The notes beneath the pieces were generated by a model. It made no database searches. It was not told where the DNA came from and saw only the letters and a program-made list of their open reading frames with translations. Shown piece by piece: positions 26,120-35,151 of a stretch of DNA of 64,000 bases (position 1 is the first letter of the stretch; each line of letters starts with the position of its first letter). A program made the translations under genes and the position numbers. The stretch lies in the NCBI GenBank assembly GCA_947491935.1, contig CANLLF010000001.1, positions 744,001 through 808,000 of the forward strand, written 5' to 3'. The stretch is from an uncultured Roseicyclus sp. (GTDB lineage: Bacteria > Pseudomonadota > Alphaproteobacteria > Rhodobacterales > Rhodobacteraceae).

Positions 26120-26719
26120 ATGTCCTGGACCGACGAACGCGTCGAATTGTTAAAGAAGATGTGGGGCGAAGGCCAATCGGCCAGCCAGATTGCCAAAGAG
26201 TTGGGCGGGGTCACGCGCAATGCCGTGATCGGCAAGGTGCACCGTCTGGGCCTGTCGAACCGCTCCGGCGGGGGCGGCACCTCGGCGCCGTCAAAACCGG
26301 CGGCCACCGCAAAGGAACCCGATGTAGCGCCCGCCGCCAAGGCCGAGGCCGCGCCAAAGCCAGCGCCCGAGACGAAATCGGCCAACCCGACGCCCGCCGC
26401 AGCGCCTGTTCCGCGCCCCTCGAACGTGATGCCCCTGCGCAAGCCCATCGCACCGGCGGGCCAGCCGCTGCCGCCGCAACCCTCGGCCAACGAGATCAGC
26501 CCCGAGGCGCTTGCCAAGGTCAATGAAGTTGAGAAGCACGCCAAGAAGATCAGCCTGATGGAGCTGACCGAGCGCGTTTGCAAATGGCCCATCGGGGACC
26601 CGGCGACCGAGGATTTCTATTTCTGCGGACTACCGGTTCAGCAAGGCAAACCCTATTGCGAGGCCCATGTCGGCGTCGCGTTCCAGCCGATGTCGTCACG
26701 CCGCGATCGGCGCCGATAA
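26120..26719 (+). CDS. gcrA: GcrA cell-cycle regulator
   Basis: 199-residue regulator that, in Caulobacter, acts with sigma70 at promoters carrying CcrM-methylated GANTC sites. The N-terminus MSWTDERVELLKKMWGEGQ, then SASQIAKELGG and TRNAVIGKVHRLGLSNR, is the diagnostic GcrA helix-turn-helix. A long Ala/Pro linker leads to the C-terminal RVCKWPIGDPATEDFYFCG and KPYCEAHVGVAFQP, with three conserved cysteines and a histidine. Start at 26120 is fixed by the MSWTDE N-terminus. This gene is good evidence for an alphaproteobacterial host. Confidence 0.95.
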   Translation: MSWTDERVELLKKMWGEGQSASQIAKELGGVTRNAVIGKVHRLGLSNRSGGGGTSAPSKPAATAKEPDVAPAAKAEAAPKPAPETKSANPTPAAAPVPRPSNVMPLRKPIAPAGQPLPPQPSANEISPEALAKVNEVEKHAKKISLMELTERVCKWPIGDPATEDFYFCGLPVQQGKPYCEAHVGVAFQPMSSRRDRRR

Positions 26720-26727
26720 GTCTGGAT

Positions 26728-26750
26728 GGGTGCCGCCCTGCGCGGCGCCC
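26728..26750 (+). terminator. Hairpin after gcrA
   Basis: GGGTGCCGC at 26728-26736 pairs with GCGGCGCCC at 26742-26750 (one G-U pair, 5-nt loop), 9 nt past the gcrA stop. No T-run, so only a weak terminator candidate. Confidence 0.4.
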
Positions 26751-26887
26751 GGTTCAATGCCGACAGAGGCATCTATAGCTGGGGTCATGGCCGCAGCCTG
26801 ACGGCCCCAACGTTGCGCTCAAGGATACGTGATTGGTGCCCGGACCAAACCCGGCCCTAGGCTTGGATGCAATAGCGGGGGACCATC

Positions 26888-27382
26888 ATGAAAAAGAAAC
26901 GAGTCAAAGCGCAGGCCAAGCCGCGCAAATCGAATCCGGCCGCGGCAGATGTGTCGACAACAGACCGGCGCGGGGCCCTGCGCCTGATGCGCAATCTCGC
27001 CATCGGTGTGCCCGTTTTCGGCGCGGCGGGGTATCTCACCATCGGATACGTGGAGGCCTCGATCTGCGAATTCGACCTCACCAAGATCGGTGACGGCCTG
27101 CCCTCGGTGGTGCAAGTCCACGATCCGCAATGCGACCTTTGCCTGACCCTGCAACGCCAGACCCGCCGCGCGCTGCGGAGCTACGATGACGAGTCCTTCC
27201 ACTTCCTCGTGGCGAACGTCGCCACGCTTGAGGGCCGCCTTTTCGCACAGAATCAGGGCGTCGCGAACGTCACCCTTGTGCTCCTCGACGGTGGCGGACA
27301 GCAGGTTGGCGTCGTCCGTGGCCCACTGAGCGATGCAGAGCTCCGCAATGCCCTTGCGGCCCATCTGGACGCGTACACTTAG
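26888..27382 (+). CDS. Membrane-anchored thioredoxin-like protein
   Basis: 164-residue protein. A basic N-terminus (KKKRVKAQAKPRKS) precedes one membrane helix near residues 36-56 (NLAIGVPVFGAAGYLTIGYVE); the rest should be periplasmic. VVQVHDPQCDLCLTLQRQTRRAL has a CxxC (CDLC) after a strand, followed by FLVANVATLEGRLFAQNQGV and VTLVLLDGGGQQVGVVRG, which fits a thioredoxin fold (strand, CxxC helix, strand, strand hairpin). A redox role in envelope proteins is likely but not shown. I do not recognise a named family. It is convergent with a transglycosylase gene. Confidence 0.6.
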   Translation: MKKKRVKAQAKPRKSNPAAADVSTTDRRGALRLMRNLAIGVPVFGAAGYLTIGYVEASICEFDLTKIGDGLPSVVQVHDPQCDLCLTLQRQTRRALRSYDDESFHFLVANVATLEGRLFAQNQGVANVTLVLLDGGGQQVGVVRGPLSDAELRNALAAHLDAYT

Positions 27383-27445
27383 GCGCGCACCTTGGGACGG
27401 CGGGTGGGGCGCCTTTGGTCTTGACCAAACAGCGTCACCACCGGC

Positions 27446-27961
27446 CTACCGGCAATTCCGCGCGATCTCCCGGTCATTCAGGCCGGTTTCCACCAATAGG
27501 CATCGGTTGCGCGCCTCGTAATAATAACCCCGCGCATACCAGCCTACCGCGGCATCGATATCCCCGTCCGACACCAGCCACGCGCCGCGCAGATACCGGC
27601 CCGCATATTCAAGGTTCGTGCGCGCATCCAGCAGATCGTCCGGCGCGCCGCGGAAGCCCATCGTGCGGGCCGTCTGGGGCAGGATCTGCATCAATCCGTA
27701 GTAGGGTCCGTTGCGGGCATCGGCACGGTAGTCGCTCTCGCGCTGGATCACCCGGTGCAGCAAAGCCGTCGGGATCTCATGGCGCGCGGCATATTCGTTG
27801 ACCAGCGCCCGCATCTCCGCGGTCTCGCCGGGATAGAGCGCGGCCTGCGTTCGCACATCCGCACTCCGCCCGCCACCAAAACCAAGCAGCCCGCCGCCAC
27901 AGCCGGACAAGGCCACCGCCAGTCCCAGCACCACCACCCCACGCGTCACAAGTCGCACCAT
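27446..27961 (-). CDS. Lipoprotein lytic transglycosylase (SLT domain)
   Basis: 171-residue lipoprotein: signal sequence ending VALSGC with lipidated Cys21, then an SLT (lysozyme-like) domain. The catalytic Glu is E75 in HRVIQRESDYRADA, followed by GPYYGLMQILPQTARTMG and NLEYAGRYLRGAW, the usual SLT motifs. Cuts peptidoglycan glycan strands, forming 1,6-anhydro ends. The ATG at 27961 is 4 nt past the AsmA stop; the extra upstream reading is Arg/Pro-rich and rejected. Confidence 0.87.
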   Translation of the reverse strand: MVRLVTRGVVVLGLAVALSGCGGGLLGFGGGRSADVRTQAALYPGETAEMRALVNEYAARHEIPTALLHRVIQRESDYRADARNGPYYGLMQILPQTARTMGFRGAPDDLLDARTNLEYAGRYLRGAWLVSDGDIDAAVGWYARGYYYEARNRCLLVETGLNDREIARNCR

Positions 27962-27965
27962 CACG

Positions 27966-29765
27966 TCACTCTTCCACATCCAGGTCCTCGTCCTCCGGGG
28001 CCACGGCACCATCGGTCTCGTCATCATCCACTGCCTCGGCGGCCTCCTGCGCCGCCTCCTCACCCGACAGGCGAGTGCGGTCCTCCTGTGCCTGTCGCGC
28101 GGCCTCGTCCCGCTCGGCCAGAGCCACGGGATCCGGTCCGATCTCCGGCGCCGCCCAGGGCCCGCGAACCAAAAGCGGCACGCCGCCCTCCGGGGTGATC
28201 CGATAGTCGAGCGTCCGGGCGGTCAGATCAACCTGCCCTGACCCTTCGGCAAGGCCCCAGGGCGCGAACAGAAGCACGTCTTCGCTCAGCACCACCCCAT
28301 CGCGCACGCGGAACTCCGCCGTAACACGGTCGAAATCCGTCCCGTCGAGCGCCTCCAGCACCGACAGCGGCAAGCGCCCCGCCCCAAGCGTCATGTCGCC
28401 CTCGGCCTCCAGCCCGGCCAGAATGCTGCGCACATCGCGGCCCACGGCCAGAAACTCGATCCCGAACGATCCCTCGCCCTCGGCGCCCGCCCGCGACAGC
28501 AACGTGGCCATATCCATATTGGCGAAGATCAGATCGCCGCCGATCGATCCGTCGCCCCGGCCATTAACCACAAATTGCCCCGCCACCTGCCCGCCAGCGG
28601 CATGGATCCGGGCGATGTCAAACATCAGCCGCCCCCGTGTAAGGGTTACGCGCAGGTCAATCTCGCGCAGCGTTGTGTCGCCCAGATCCAGCGCATCGGC
28701 TCGCACGGTAAACTCCGCATCGGCATTGAACAGTGACGACAGGTCGACGGGATCGGCACGCCAATTGCCCTCCGCATCTGTGAGGCTCAGATCCAGAGGC
28801 ACCGCCACGCTGCCCCCTGTTACCGTGCCGCGCAGCATTGGACGGTCGTCGCCCGGCAGGATATCGAGCGCGAGGTTCAGCTCCGTGTCGTCCAGCCGCA
28901 AAACCGCATCGCGAAGATGCACGCCGCCGCCTGGCACCAGCGTCACCTCGCCGCGCGCCGACACGTCACCGGTGCCAAGCCCGTCGGGCAGATCCGGGAT
29001 CGACAGGTCCAACGCATCGGTCAATTGGCCAAGGTCCGAGGCTTGCAGGTCCAGGCGCCCTTCCAGGTTGGCGCCAAGGGCCCCGCGCCCGTCGAACCGC
29101 ACCTCGCCGCCGGGCCAGGACAGATCGGCCCGCACCGGCTGCGCCCGCCCGTCGACCATATCGGCGATCCCGGCAATCGTGAGCGATCCTTCCAGCCGCG
29201 TCCCGTCGAGCACGCCCGTGCCCGCCATGGACGCCGCGCCGCCGGCCTCGGGAAACCCGATCACGGCATTGATCTGCCGCAGTGTCACCCGGCGGTCGGC
29301 CCGCCGATCGACAAATCGCAGATCGGTGTCGGAGACGCGCGCCTGATCCAGCGCCACGCGCAAAGCCGCCAAACCGGGGGCGCCATCCCATGAAACGCGA
29401 CCATCGGCCGTGCGCACAAGCGTGATCTCCGCCCCCGAGAGGTCCAGCGTCTCCATCTGGATCTCTCCGGAAAACAGGCCCGCCCAGGTCATCTCGAACC
29501 GCGCGACATCTGCGGCGATCATCGGCGTGCGCCCGGCCCAGTCGGGATTGGCAAGTTCGAATCCCTCCGCCACAATGGTCAGGTTGGGCCACAGCGTCGG
29601 GCGGACAGCGCCCGAGATTGTCACTTCGCGCCCGGTGCTCTCCGCCAATCGGTCCGTCACAATCCGCGCGACGCGCTCGGCAGGCAGAAGCAAAACGAAC
29701 GCCACCGCCAAGGCCGCCAGCACGACAAGCGCGCCCACAATCCTGAATATCCACCTTAGGGCCAC
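27966..29765 (-). CDS. AsmA-family envelope protein
   Basis: 599-residue protein with an N-terminal membrane anchor (IFRIVGALVVLAALAVAFVLLLP) and a long beta-rich periplasmic body. RIVTDRLAESTGREVTISGAV and LWPNLTIVAEGFELANPDW are hallmark AsmA N-terminal motifs; many later strands repeat a DLxxxxL pattern, and the C-terminus has DYRITPEGGVPLLVRGPWAAPEI, the AsmA C-terminal signature, then an acidic tail. AsmA proteins are bridge-like lipid carriers across the envelope. It is followed 4 nt later by the transglycosylase, so both are coexpressed. Confidence 0.9.
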   Translation of the reverse strand: MALRWIFRIVGALVVLAALAVAFVLLLPAERVARIVTDRLAESTGREVTISGAVRPTLWPNLTIVAEGFELANPDWAGRTPMIAADVARFEMTWAGLFSGEIQMETLDLSGAEITLVRTADGRVSWDGAPGLAALRVALDQARVSDTDLRFVDRRADRRVTLRQINAVIGFPEAGGAASMAGTGVLDGTRLEGSLTIAGIADMVDGRAQPVRADLSWPGGEVRFDGRGALGANLEGRLDLQASDLGQLTDALDLSIPDLPDGLGTGDVSARGEVTLVPGGGVHLRDAVLRLDDTELNLALDILPGDDRPMLRGTVTGGSVAVPLDLSLTDAEGNWRADPVDLSSLFNADAEFTVRADALDLGDTTLREIDLRVTLTRGRLMFDIARIHAAGGQVAGQFVVNGRGDGSIGGDLIFANMDMATLLSRAGAEGEGSFGIEFLAVGRDVRSILAGLEAEGDMTLGAGRLPLSVLEALDGTDFDRVTAEFRVRDGVVLSEDVLLFAPWGLAEGSGQVDLTARTLDYRITPEGGVPLLVRGPWAAPEIGPDPVALAERDEAARQAQEDRTRLSGEEAAQEAAEAVDDDETDGAVAPEDEDLDVEE

Positions 29766-29975
29766 GCCATCGCTCCGCTCATCGCTGCCAGCCTACCCCG
29801 ACCTTACCCGCACGCCCATCCCCCGGAGGCGGGGATTTTCGTGACCCTGCAAGAGATTGCCGATGAAACGGCCCGGGCACGCGCACTGCGGCGAGGGGCT
29901 TGCGGCACGCCATTGCCACCTGCAAACGCAAAGTTGGGGCTTTCCCGGCCGGGGCGGGCGGGGTAGAGCGCTGCC

Positions 29976-31343
29976 ATGGCTCAGAACCCCCCAGATTTGC
30001 GGCCCGATCTGGCCCGCGCGCGCGTGCCGGATGCGGCGCGTCCGGGCCAGCCCCGGATCGGCATGGTCTCGCTCGGCTGCCCGAAGGCGCTGGTTGATAG
30101 CGAGCGGATCCTGACGCGCCTGCGGGCAGAAGGCTATGCCATCAGCCCGGATTTTCAGGGGGCAGAGGCCGTAATCGTGAATACCTGCGGGTTTCTCGAC
30201 TCCGCCAAGATGGAAAGCCTTGAGGCTATCGGCGAGGCGCTGGAGGCCAACGGTAAGGTCATCGTCACCGGGTGTCTGGGCGCGGAACCCGAGGCAATCA
30301 CCGGCACCCATCCCACGGTGCTCGCCGTCACCGGACCGCAGCAATACGAACAGGTGCTCGATGCCGTGCACGACGCCGTGCCGCCCGCACCGGACCCGTT
30401 CATCGACCTGCTTCCGCCCGCGGGCGTGAAGCTGACGCCGCGCCATTACGCGTATCTCAAGATCGCCGAAGGCTGTGATCACAAGTGCAAGTTCTGCATC
30501 ATTCCGGACATGCGCGGGCGCCTCGCCTCCCGCCCGATGGCCGCGAATATGCGCGAGGCCGAGAAGCTGGTGGAGGCAGGCGTGCGCGAGATCCTGGTGA
30601 TTTCCCAAGACACGTCGGCCTATGGCACAGATTGGAAGGACCGGGATGACAAGTTTCCGATCCTCAACCTGTCCCGCGACTTATCCACATTGGATGCCTG
30701 GATTCGGTTGCACTACATCTATCCCTATCCCCATGTCCGCGATCTGATCCCATTGATGGCAGATCCGACCAACGGCCTGCTGCCTTATCTGGATATCCCG
30801 TTTCAGCACGCCCACCCGGACGTCCTGAAACGCATGGCCCGGCCTGCTGCAGCCTCCCGCACGCTCGACGAGATTGCCGCCTGGCGCGCGGACTGCCCCG
30901 ACATCACCCTGCGCTCCACCTTCATCGTGGGCTATCCGGGAGAAACCGAAGCCGAGTTCCAGACCCTCCTGGACTGGATGGATGAGGCGCAGCTCGATCG
31001 GGTGGGGTGCTTCAAATACGAAAACGTCGACGGCGCGCGATCAAACGCGCTGCCGGATCACGTGGACGAGGACGTGAAACAGGATCGCTGGAACCGGTTC
31101 ATGGAGAAGGCGCAGCAAATTTCCGAGGCCAAGCTGGCCGCCAAGGTGGGCAGCCGAATGGAGGTGATCGTCGACGAGGTCGACGCCGAAGGCGCCACCT
31201 GCCGCACCAAGGCCGACGCGCCGGAAATCGACGGCAACCTGTTCATCGATCAGGGGTTCGAAACGCTCGCCCCCGGGGACATCATCACGGTCGAGGTCGA
31301 CGAGGCGAGCGAATATGATCTCTGGGGGCGGATGGTGCCTTAG
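29976..31343 (+). CDS. rimO: Ribosomal protein S12 methylthiotransferase RimO
   Basis: 455-residue radical-SAM enzyme that methylthiolates an Asp of ribosomal protein S12. The N-terminal MTTase domain has cysteines C35 ([12 protein letters not shown]), C71 ([10 protein letters not shown]) and C100 (VTGCLGA) for one iron-sulphur cluster; the radical-SAM cluster is C167/C171/C174 in [19 protein letters not shown] and [15 protein letters not shown] distinguish RimO from MiaB. A TRAM domain lies at the C-terminus ([18 protein letters not shown]). It ends overlapping a convergent small gene by 4 bp. Confidence 0.95.
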   Translation: MAQNPPDLRPDLARARVPDAARPGQPRIGMVSLGCPKALVDSERILTRLRAEGYAISPDFQGAEAVIVNTCGFLDSAKMESLEAIGEALEANGKVIVTGCLGAEPEAITGTHPTVLAVTGPQQYEQVLDAVHDAVPPAPDPFIDLLPPAGVKLTPRHYAYLKIAEGCDHKCKFCIIPDMRGRLASRPMAANMREAEKLVEAGVREILVISQDTSAYGTDWKDRDDKFPILNLSRDLSTLDAWIRLHYIYPYPHVRDLIPLMADPTNGLLPYLDIPFQHAHPDVLKRMARPAAASRTLDEIAAWRADCPDITLRSTFIVGYPGETEAEFQTLLDWMDEAQLDRVGCFKYENVDGARSNALPDHVDEDVKQDRWNRFMEKAQQISEAKLAAKVGSRMEVIVDEVDAEGATCRTKADAPEIDGNLFIDQGFETLAPGDIITVEVDEASEYDLWGRMVP

Positions 31344-31690
31344 CGCGGCGTGCGCGATAGCAGCTCGAGGCCCGTGCCATCTCCCCACGTGCCGTGCAAC
31401 TCGCCATCGGGCATGACGATATAGAAGGCGGGGCTATCCGCGCCCCATTCCACGGTCAAAATATCGCCGTTCAACACGCCGATGCCGGAGTAATCGGTGC
31501 CGACGGACCAATCCACCGAGATGGTGCCATTGGCGTTGCCGTAGATCGATACCGTGCCGGAATAGGCCGCCCCATCGGTGTTGCGGCCATAGGCGTAATA
31601 TTCGCCAAAGATGTGCTGTTGCGCCTGCGCGATCGGGGCGGCGACGAACAGAGCCGCGGCGACAAAGGGCGGAATCGAAAGACGGGTCAT
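31340..31690 (-). CDS. Small exported protein, function unknown
   Basis: 116-residue protein with a clear signal peptide ([20 protein letters not shown]) and a beta-rich mature part ([43 protein letters not shown]) resembling a small lipocalin- or calycin-like sheet; no family recognised. GGAGAC sits 8 nt before the ATG. It is the last gene of a minus-strand run M48 protease, YigZ-like, this gene, with a 65-nt gap before it. Confidence 0.65.
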   Translation of the reverse strand: MTRLSIPPFVAAALFVAAPIAQAQQHIFGEYYAYGRNTDGAAYSGTVSIYGNANGTISVDWSVGTDYSGIGVLNGDILTVEWGADSPAFYIVMPDGELHGTWGDGTGLELLSRTPR

Positions 31691-31755
31691 GCGAAAAAGT
31701 CTCCGGTATCGGGGGTCAGGGCCGCTACCCTGCCACGTCTACCGCTAAACGTCTT

Positions 31756-32130
31756 CTACCGGTTTTCCTTGCCCCCGCGCCCCGCGTGCTCCTCCAGATA
31801 GGTCCGCACGCAGGTTGTGACATGGCGGAACCGGTCGCCACCCAGATGCTTGCCGCCATACCAGCGGGTCACCACGATGATATGGCCCTCCAGCCCGGCG
31901 CGCTCCAACATCTGCAAGATGATATTGCCCGCCCCGCTCTCGCCGTCATCGGCCTTAAGCGGCCCATCGGGCAGCAGCACGGCCCAGGAATTGTGGGTGG
32001 CCTTCGCGTATGCCTTGGTGCGCTTGAGCTGTTTTAGGAAGGCTTCGACGGCGGCACGATCCGCCACCGGCCCGCCTGACACGGCGTAGCGCGACCCCCG
32101 GTCGCGGATCACGTTTTCGATCTGCAACAT
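31756..32130 (-). CDS. IMPACT/YigZ-family protein, short form
   Basis: 124-residue protein of the UPF0029/IMPACT N-terminal domain. RYAVSGGPVADRAAVEAFLKQL, the ATHNSWAVLL stretch, KADDGESGAGNIILQML and VVTRWYGGKHLGGDR are the family fingerprints. Bacterial YigZ proteins are usually about 200 residues with a second DUF1949 domain; this one ends right after the first domain. The IMPACT family is tied to translation control in eukaryotes; bacterial function is unclear. It follows the M48 protease gene by 9 nt. Confidence 0.85.
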   Translation of the reverse strand: MLQIENVIRDRGSRYAVSGGPVADRAAVEAFLKQLKRTKAYAKATHNSWAVLLPDGPLKADDGESGAGNIILQMLERAGLEGHIIVVTRWYGGKHLGGDRFRHVTTCVRTYLEEHAGRGGKENR

Positions 32131-32139
32131 CGGGGGCAG

Positions 32140-32835
32140 CTAGCCGCACACCTGCGCGGCGGTCTCCCGCACCACGCGGATCCGTTCGGCATTGGGCGGG
32201 TGCGTGCCCAGAATGCGGGCCTCCGGATCCGGCAATTGGCTGAAGAACCGCGCGCCGATCTCGGCATCGAACCCGGCGCGACAGCCGATCAGGGTGCCAA
32301 GCGCATCGGCCTCCAACTCGGCCGCCTGGCTGAATTGCCGTGCACCGACGAGGGCGCCGAAATTAGCCGCTTCGATCACCTGCGCCCGGCTGAGCCCGCG
32401 TTCGATGGCGGAACTGCCGAAGATCTGTGCTCCGGCCTGGGCGGCGGCCTGCTGCGCGTTGATGTGTTGCGCGATGTGGTGGGCGGCCTCGTGCCCGATC
32501 ACGAACGCCAGTTCATCGGCATTGCGCACCGCCCTGATCAGGCCAACCGTCAGGATGATGATCGGGCGGCCCGTCTCAGGCTCGAAGGTTTGAAACGCGT
32601 TGATGCCGGTCCGCGGATCACGGTCCACGAACATCGCGAAATCACAGTTGAGGTTGCTGCTCTGGGCCCGGCAGACGGCCTCGGCCACCGGCTCGATCCG
32701 GTTCGCGACGTCAATGGCCCGGGCCACCGAGACCGGCACATCGGGCGGTAAAGCAGGGGCCGGGGCCGCAACCTGTGTTGGCGCCACGCAGGCAGAGACG
32801 GTCAGGGCCGCGATAAGGACAAGAAGGGCGCGCAT
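32140..32835 (-). CDS. M48-family metalloprotease lipoprotein
   Basis: 231-residue lipoprotein: lipobox at VSAC (Cys16), then a zinc peptidase. The HExxH motif is HEAAH at residues 115-119 (FVIGHEAAHHIAQHI), and the third zinc ligand is probably the Glu in AAELEADALGTLIG. GTHPPNAERIRVV near the end is typical of M48/BepA-like proteases acting in outer-membrane protein quality control. Start at 32835 (MRALLVLIAALTVSAC) is set by the signal peptide. Confidence 0.87.
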   Translation of the reverse strand: MRALLVLIAALTVSACVAPTQVAAPAPALPPDVPVSVARAIDVANRIEPVAEAVCRAQSSNLNCDFAMFVDRDPRTGINAFQTFEPETGRPIIILTVGLIRAVRNADELAFVIGHEAAHHIAQHINAQQAAAQAGAQIFGSSAIERGLSRAQVIEAANFGALVGARQFSQAAELEADALGTLIGCRAGFDAEIGARFFSQLPDPEARILGTHPPNAERIRVVRETAAQVCG

Positions 32836-32949
32836 GGGGCAGATCTCCGGGCGTCGGTCATTGGCCAACCTACCCGTGTCCTGTCCGGGGTCCAGCCCGG
32901 TCACGCGGTTGTTTGGTCATCTCTGCGGCATGCCCTACATCCCACTCCC

Positions 32950-33336
32950 ATGGACGCGCTTCGCATATTGTACAACGCCCGCTGCCCGATCTGTCGGGCC
33001 GAGATCGAGCATTACCAGGCCCGTGCCCGCGCCCAAGACCTGCCGCTGGTTTTCAAGGATCTGCATCTGGCCGATCTGGACAAGTGGCGTTTGAGTCCCG
33101 ACGCGGCGAAACGACGCCTGCATGCGATGACACCGGCCGGGGAGGTGCTCAGCGGGATCGCGGCCTTTGCGGCGATCTGGGATCACCTGCCGCGCCTGAG
33201 GTGGCTGGCGCGGGCGGTGCGGGCGCCGGTGATCGGCCCGATGGTACGTCTTGGTTACGACCACGCGGCGGCCCCGATCCTCTACCGCCTGCATCTGCGC
33301 CGGGAGAGGCTTGGCAAATCCCGGGCCGCCCCCTAG
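32950..33336 (+). CDS. DUF393 (DCC-family) thiol-disulfide oxidoreductase-like protein
   Basis: 128-residue protein of the DCC family. The N-terminal RILYNARCPICRAEIEHYQ contains the CxxC; the family name motif is usually DGxCxxC and here the Asp-Gly is Asn-Ala, a deviation at the motif edge. Downstream helices carry AAFAAIWDHLPRLRWLARAV. These proteins are predicted redox proteins of unknown substrate. It is 10 nt upstream of a 78-residue gene on the same strand. Confidence 0.8.
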   Translation: MDALRILYNARCPICRAEIEHYQARARAQDLPLVFKDLHLADLDKWRLSPDAAKRRLHAMTPAGEVLSGIAAFAAIWDHLPRLRWLARAVRAPVIGPMVRLGYDHAAAPILYRLHLRRERLGKSRAAP

Positions 33337-33346
33337 CCTGCCACCC

Positions 33347-33583
33347 ATGTTCACCATCGAGCACGAATTCGACGCCACCATCGTCACCCTTGTGGATGAG
33401 GGCGACAATCCCTTGCAGGAGGATGTCGTCATTTCCGCCTTCGACGAATGCGTGACCATACAGCAGGTGGATCCCCGCACCGATCAAGTGCGCACGCTGA
33501 CGCTGTCGATGGCGCAGGTTCGCGATCTGGCCGCGGCGTTGGACCTGCCCGAAGGCGCCTATCAGTTACAGCAAGAACCGTAG
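33347..33583 (+). CDS. Small conserved-looking protein, function unknown
   Basis: 78-residue acidic protein (FTIEHEFDATIVTLVDEGD, VISAFDECVTIQQVDPRTDQ, TLSMAQVRDLAAALDLPEGAYQL). It reads as a compact alpha/beta fold without signal or membrane segment. It starts 10 nt after the DUF393 gene, suggesting coexpression, and stops 6 nt before the convergent zinc-finger gene. No family recognised. Confidence 0.6.
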   Translation: MFTIEHEFDATIVTLVDEGDNPLQEDVVISAFDECVTIQQVDPRTDQVRTLTLSMAQVRDLAAALDLPEGAYQLQQEP

Positions 33584-33589
33584 CGCGCG

Positions 33590-33937
33590 CTACCTGGCGC
33601 AACCGACGCAGCGCGTCGCGCAGGCATCCACGCCCAACCGACCGTGGCCGATGAAGTCGCCACACTCCTCGCAGAACCCGAATTCGCCCTCCTCGATCCG
33701 CGCCAAGGCCGCAGCGATTGCCCGATGCCGGGCGCCCCGCCGCGCCTCGAGGCCCTTTTGCATCGCCTGACCCTGGATCGCGTCCATCCGGCTGAGCCGC
33801 CCGACCGCCTGCTGATCCCACTCGACGATACCCCGCGATGCGGCGGATTGCGCGGTCTGATCACTCAGATCCACCTGCTCCGCCTCCAGGATCGGGCGGT
33901 ATGTGGCGGCCAGCTCTGCTTCGCTTGGATCATCCAT
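33590..33937 (-). CDS. DksA/TraR-type zinc-finger protein
   Basis: 115-residue protein. A helical N-terminal half (LEAEQVDLSDQTAQSAASRG, VEWDQQAVGRLSRMDAIQGQAM) leads to EGEFGFCEECGDFIGHGRLGVDACATRCVGCAR, a four-cysteine zinc finger of the DksA C4 type. Shorter than DksA (about 150 residues) and with a truncated coiled coil, so it may be an RNA-polymerase secondary-channel binder of the TraR/DksA2 kind. The ATG at 33937 (MDDPSEAEL) avoids an upstream proline-rich extension. Divergent from the deacetylase-family gene. Confidence 0.8.
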   Translation of the reverse strand: MDDPSEAELAATYRPILEAEQVDLSDQTAQSAASRGIVEWDQQAVGRLSRMDAIQGQAMQKGLEARRGARHRAIAAALARIEEGEFGFCEECGDFIGHGRLGVDACATRCVGCAR

Positions 33938-34050
33938 TCGTGGATGAAGGCGCAGACGCGGGACGGCGTCAATCACTGCGGGCCGAAACGGCCTCCCTTG
34001 CCGCGGCCCGCCCGGCCCGCAATACTCCGCCAAAACGGGGGGTGAGCCAC

Positions 34051-35151
34051 ATGAGCACGGGGTTTTTCTGGGATGAGCGGTGCTTCTGGCATTCGGGCGG
34101 TGAATATGTCGGGCTGTTGAAGGCGGGCGGGCTGATCCAGCCCGGTGGCGGCCTGCCCGAAAACCCCGAAACCAAACGCCGATTGGTGAACCTGATGCGG
34201 GTGACGGGGCTATGGGATCAACTCGCTACCCAATCCGCCGACCCTGTCGCGGAGGAAGACCTGCGCCGCGTGCATCCCGCCGAGTATATTGCAAGCTTTC
34301 AGGCGAAATCAGCGGACGGCGGCGGCGAGTTGGGCCTGCGCACGCCCTTCGGGCCCGATGGCTACGAGATCGCGTGTATTTCCGCCGGGCTTGCCAAGGC
34401 CGGGCTGTTCGCCACGCTCAGGGGCGACGTGCAGAATGCCTACGCCCTGTCACGTCCGCCCGGCCATCATTGCCTGCCGGATTTTCCCAACGGCTTTTGT
34501 CTGCTGGCCAATATCGCCATCGCCATCGAGGCGGCCCAGGCGCAGAACCTGACCGACCGGGTCGCCGTGATCGACTGGGACGTGCACCACGGCAACGGGA
34601 CCGAGGCGATCTTCTATGACCGCGACGATATCCTCACGATCTCGCTCCATCAGGAGCGGAATTACCCGCTCGACAGTGGTGATTTCGCCGATCGCGGCTC
34701 GGATGCAGGCGTCGGGTTCAACCTCAACATCCCGTTGCCCCCCGGCACGGGCCATGTCGGGTATATCGAGGCGTTCGAGCGCCTTGTCCTGCCCGCCCTT
34801 CAGGCATTCGAGCCCGACGCGATCATCGTGGCCTGCGGCTATGATGCCTCCCTCGTCGATCCGCTTGGCCGCATGATCGCAGGCGCCGAGACGTTTCGGA
34901 CAATGACCGAACTGACGATGCAGGCCGCCGATGACCTCTGCGATGGTCGCCTGACACTCGTCCATGAAGGCGGCTATTCCGAAGGACATGTGCCGTTTCT
35001 GGGCCATCAGGTGCTGGAGGCGCTGTCAGGCAGCCGCATCCACACCCCCGATCCGTTCCAGCAGAAATTCGATGGTCAGCAACCGTCGGAGCGATTCAAT
35101 CGCTACCTCAGCCAGCTGATCGCGGAGATGGAAGAGGCGCTGGGTTACTGA
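34051..35151 (+). CDS. Histone-deacetylase-superfamily amidohydrolase
   Basis: 366-residue zinc enzyme of the arginase/deacetylase fold. LSRPPGHHCLPDFPNGFCLLAN has the His-His of the active site, VAVIDWDVHHGNGTEAIFYD the zinc-binding Asp and His, and VACGYDASLVDPLGRM the second Asp. Bacterial members act as acetylpolyamine amidohydrolases or deacetylate other small amides. Start at 34051 (MSTGFFWDERCFWHSGG) has GTGAG upstream and the family N-terminus. Its end overlaps the convergent TetR gene by 7 bp. Confidence 0.9.
   Translation: MSTGFFWDERCFWHSGGEYVGLLKAGGLIQPGGGLPENPETKRRLVNLMRVTGLWDQLATQSADPVAEEDLRRVHPAEYIASFQAKSADGGGELGLRTPFGPDGYEIACISAGLAKAGLFATLRGDVQNAYALSRPPGHHCLPDFPNGFCLLANIAIAIEAAQAQNLTDRVAVIDWDVHHGNGTEAIFYDRDDILTISLHQERNYPLDSGDFADRGSDAGVGFNLNIPLPPGTGHVGYIEAFERLVLPALQAFEPDAIIVACGYDASLVDPLGRMIAGAETFRTMTELTMQAADDLCDGRLTLVHEGGYSEGHVPFLGHQVLEALSGSRIHTPDPFQQKFDGQQPSERFNRYLSQLIAEMEEALGY

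Noticed and set aside
29818-29840. Terminator-like hairpin ATCCCC/GGGGAT with TTTT before rimO
   Set aside because: No plus-strand gene upstream to terminate, and it sits in the AsmA/rimO divergent spacer; may be chance.
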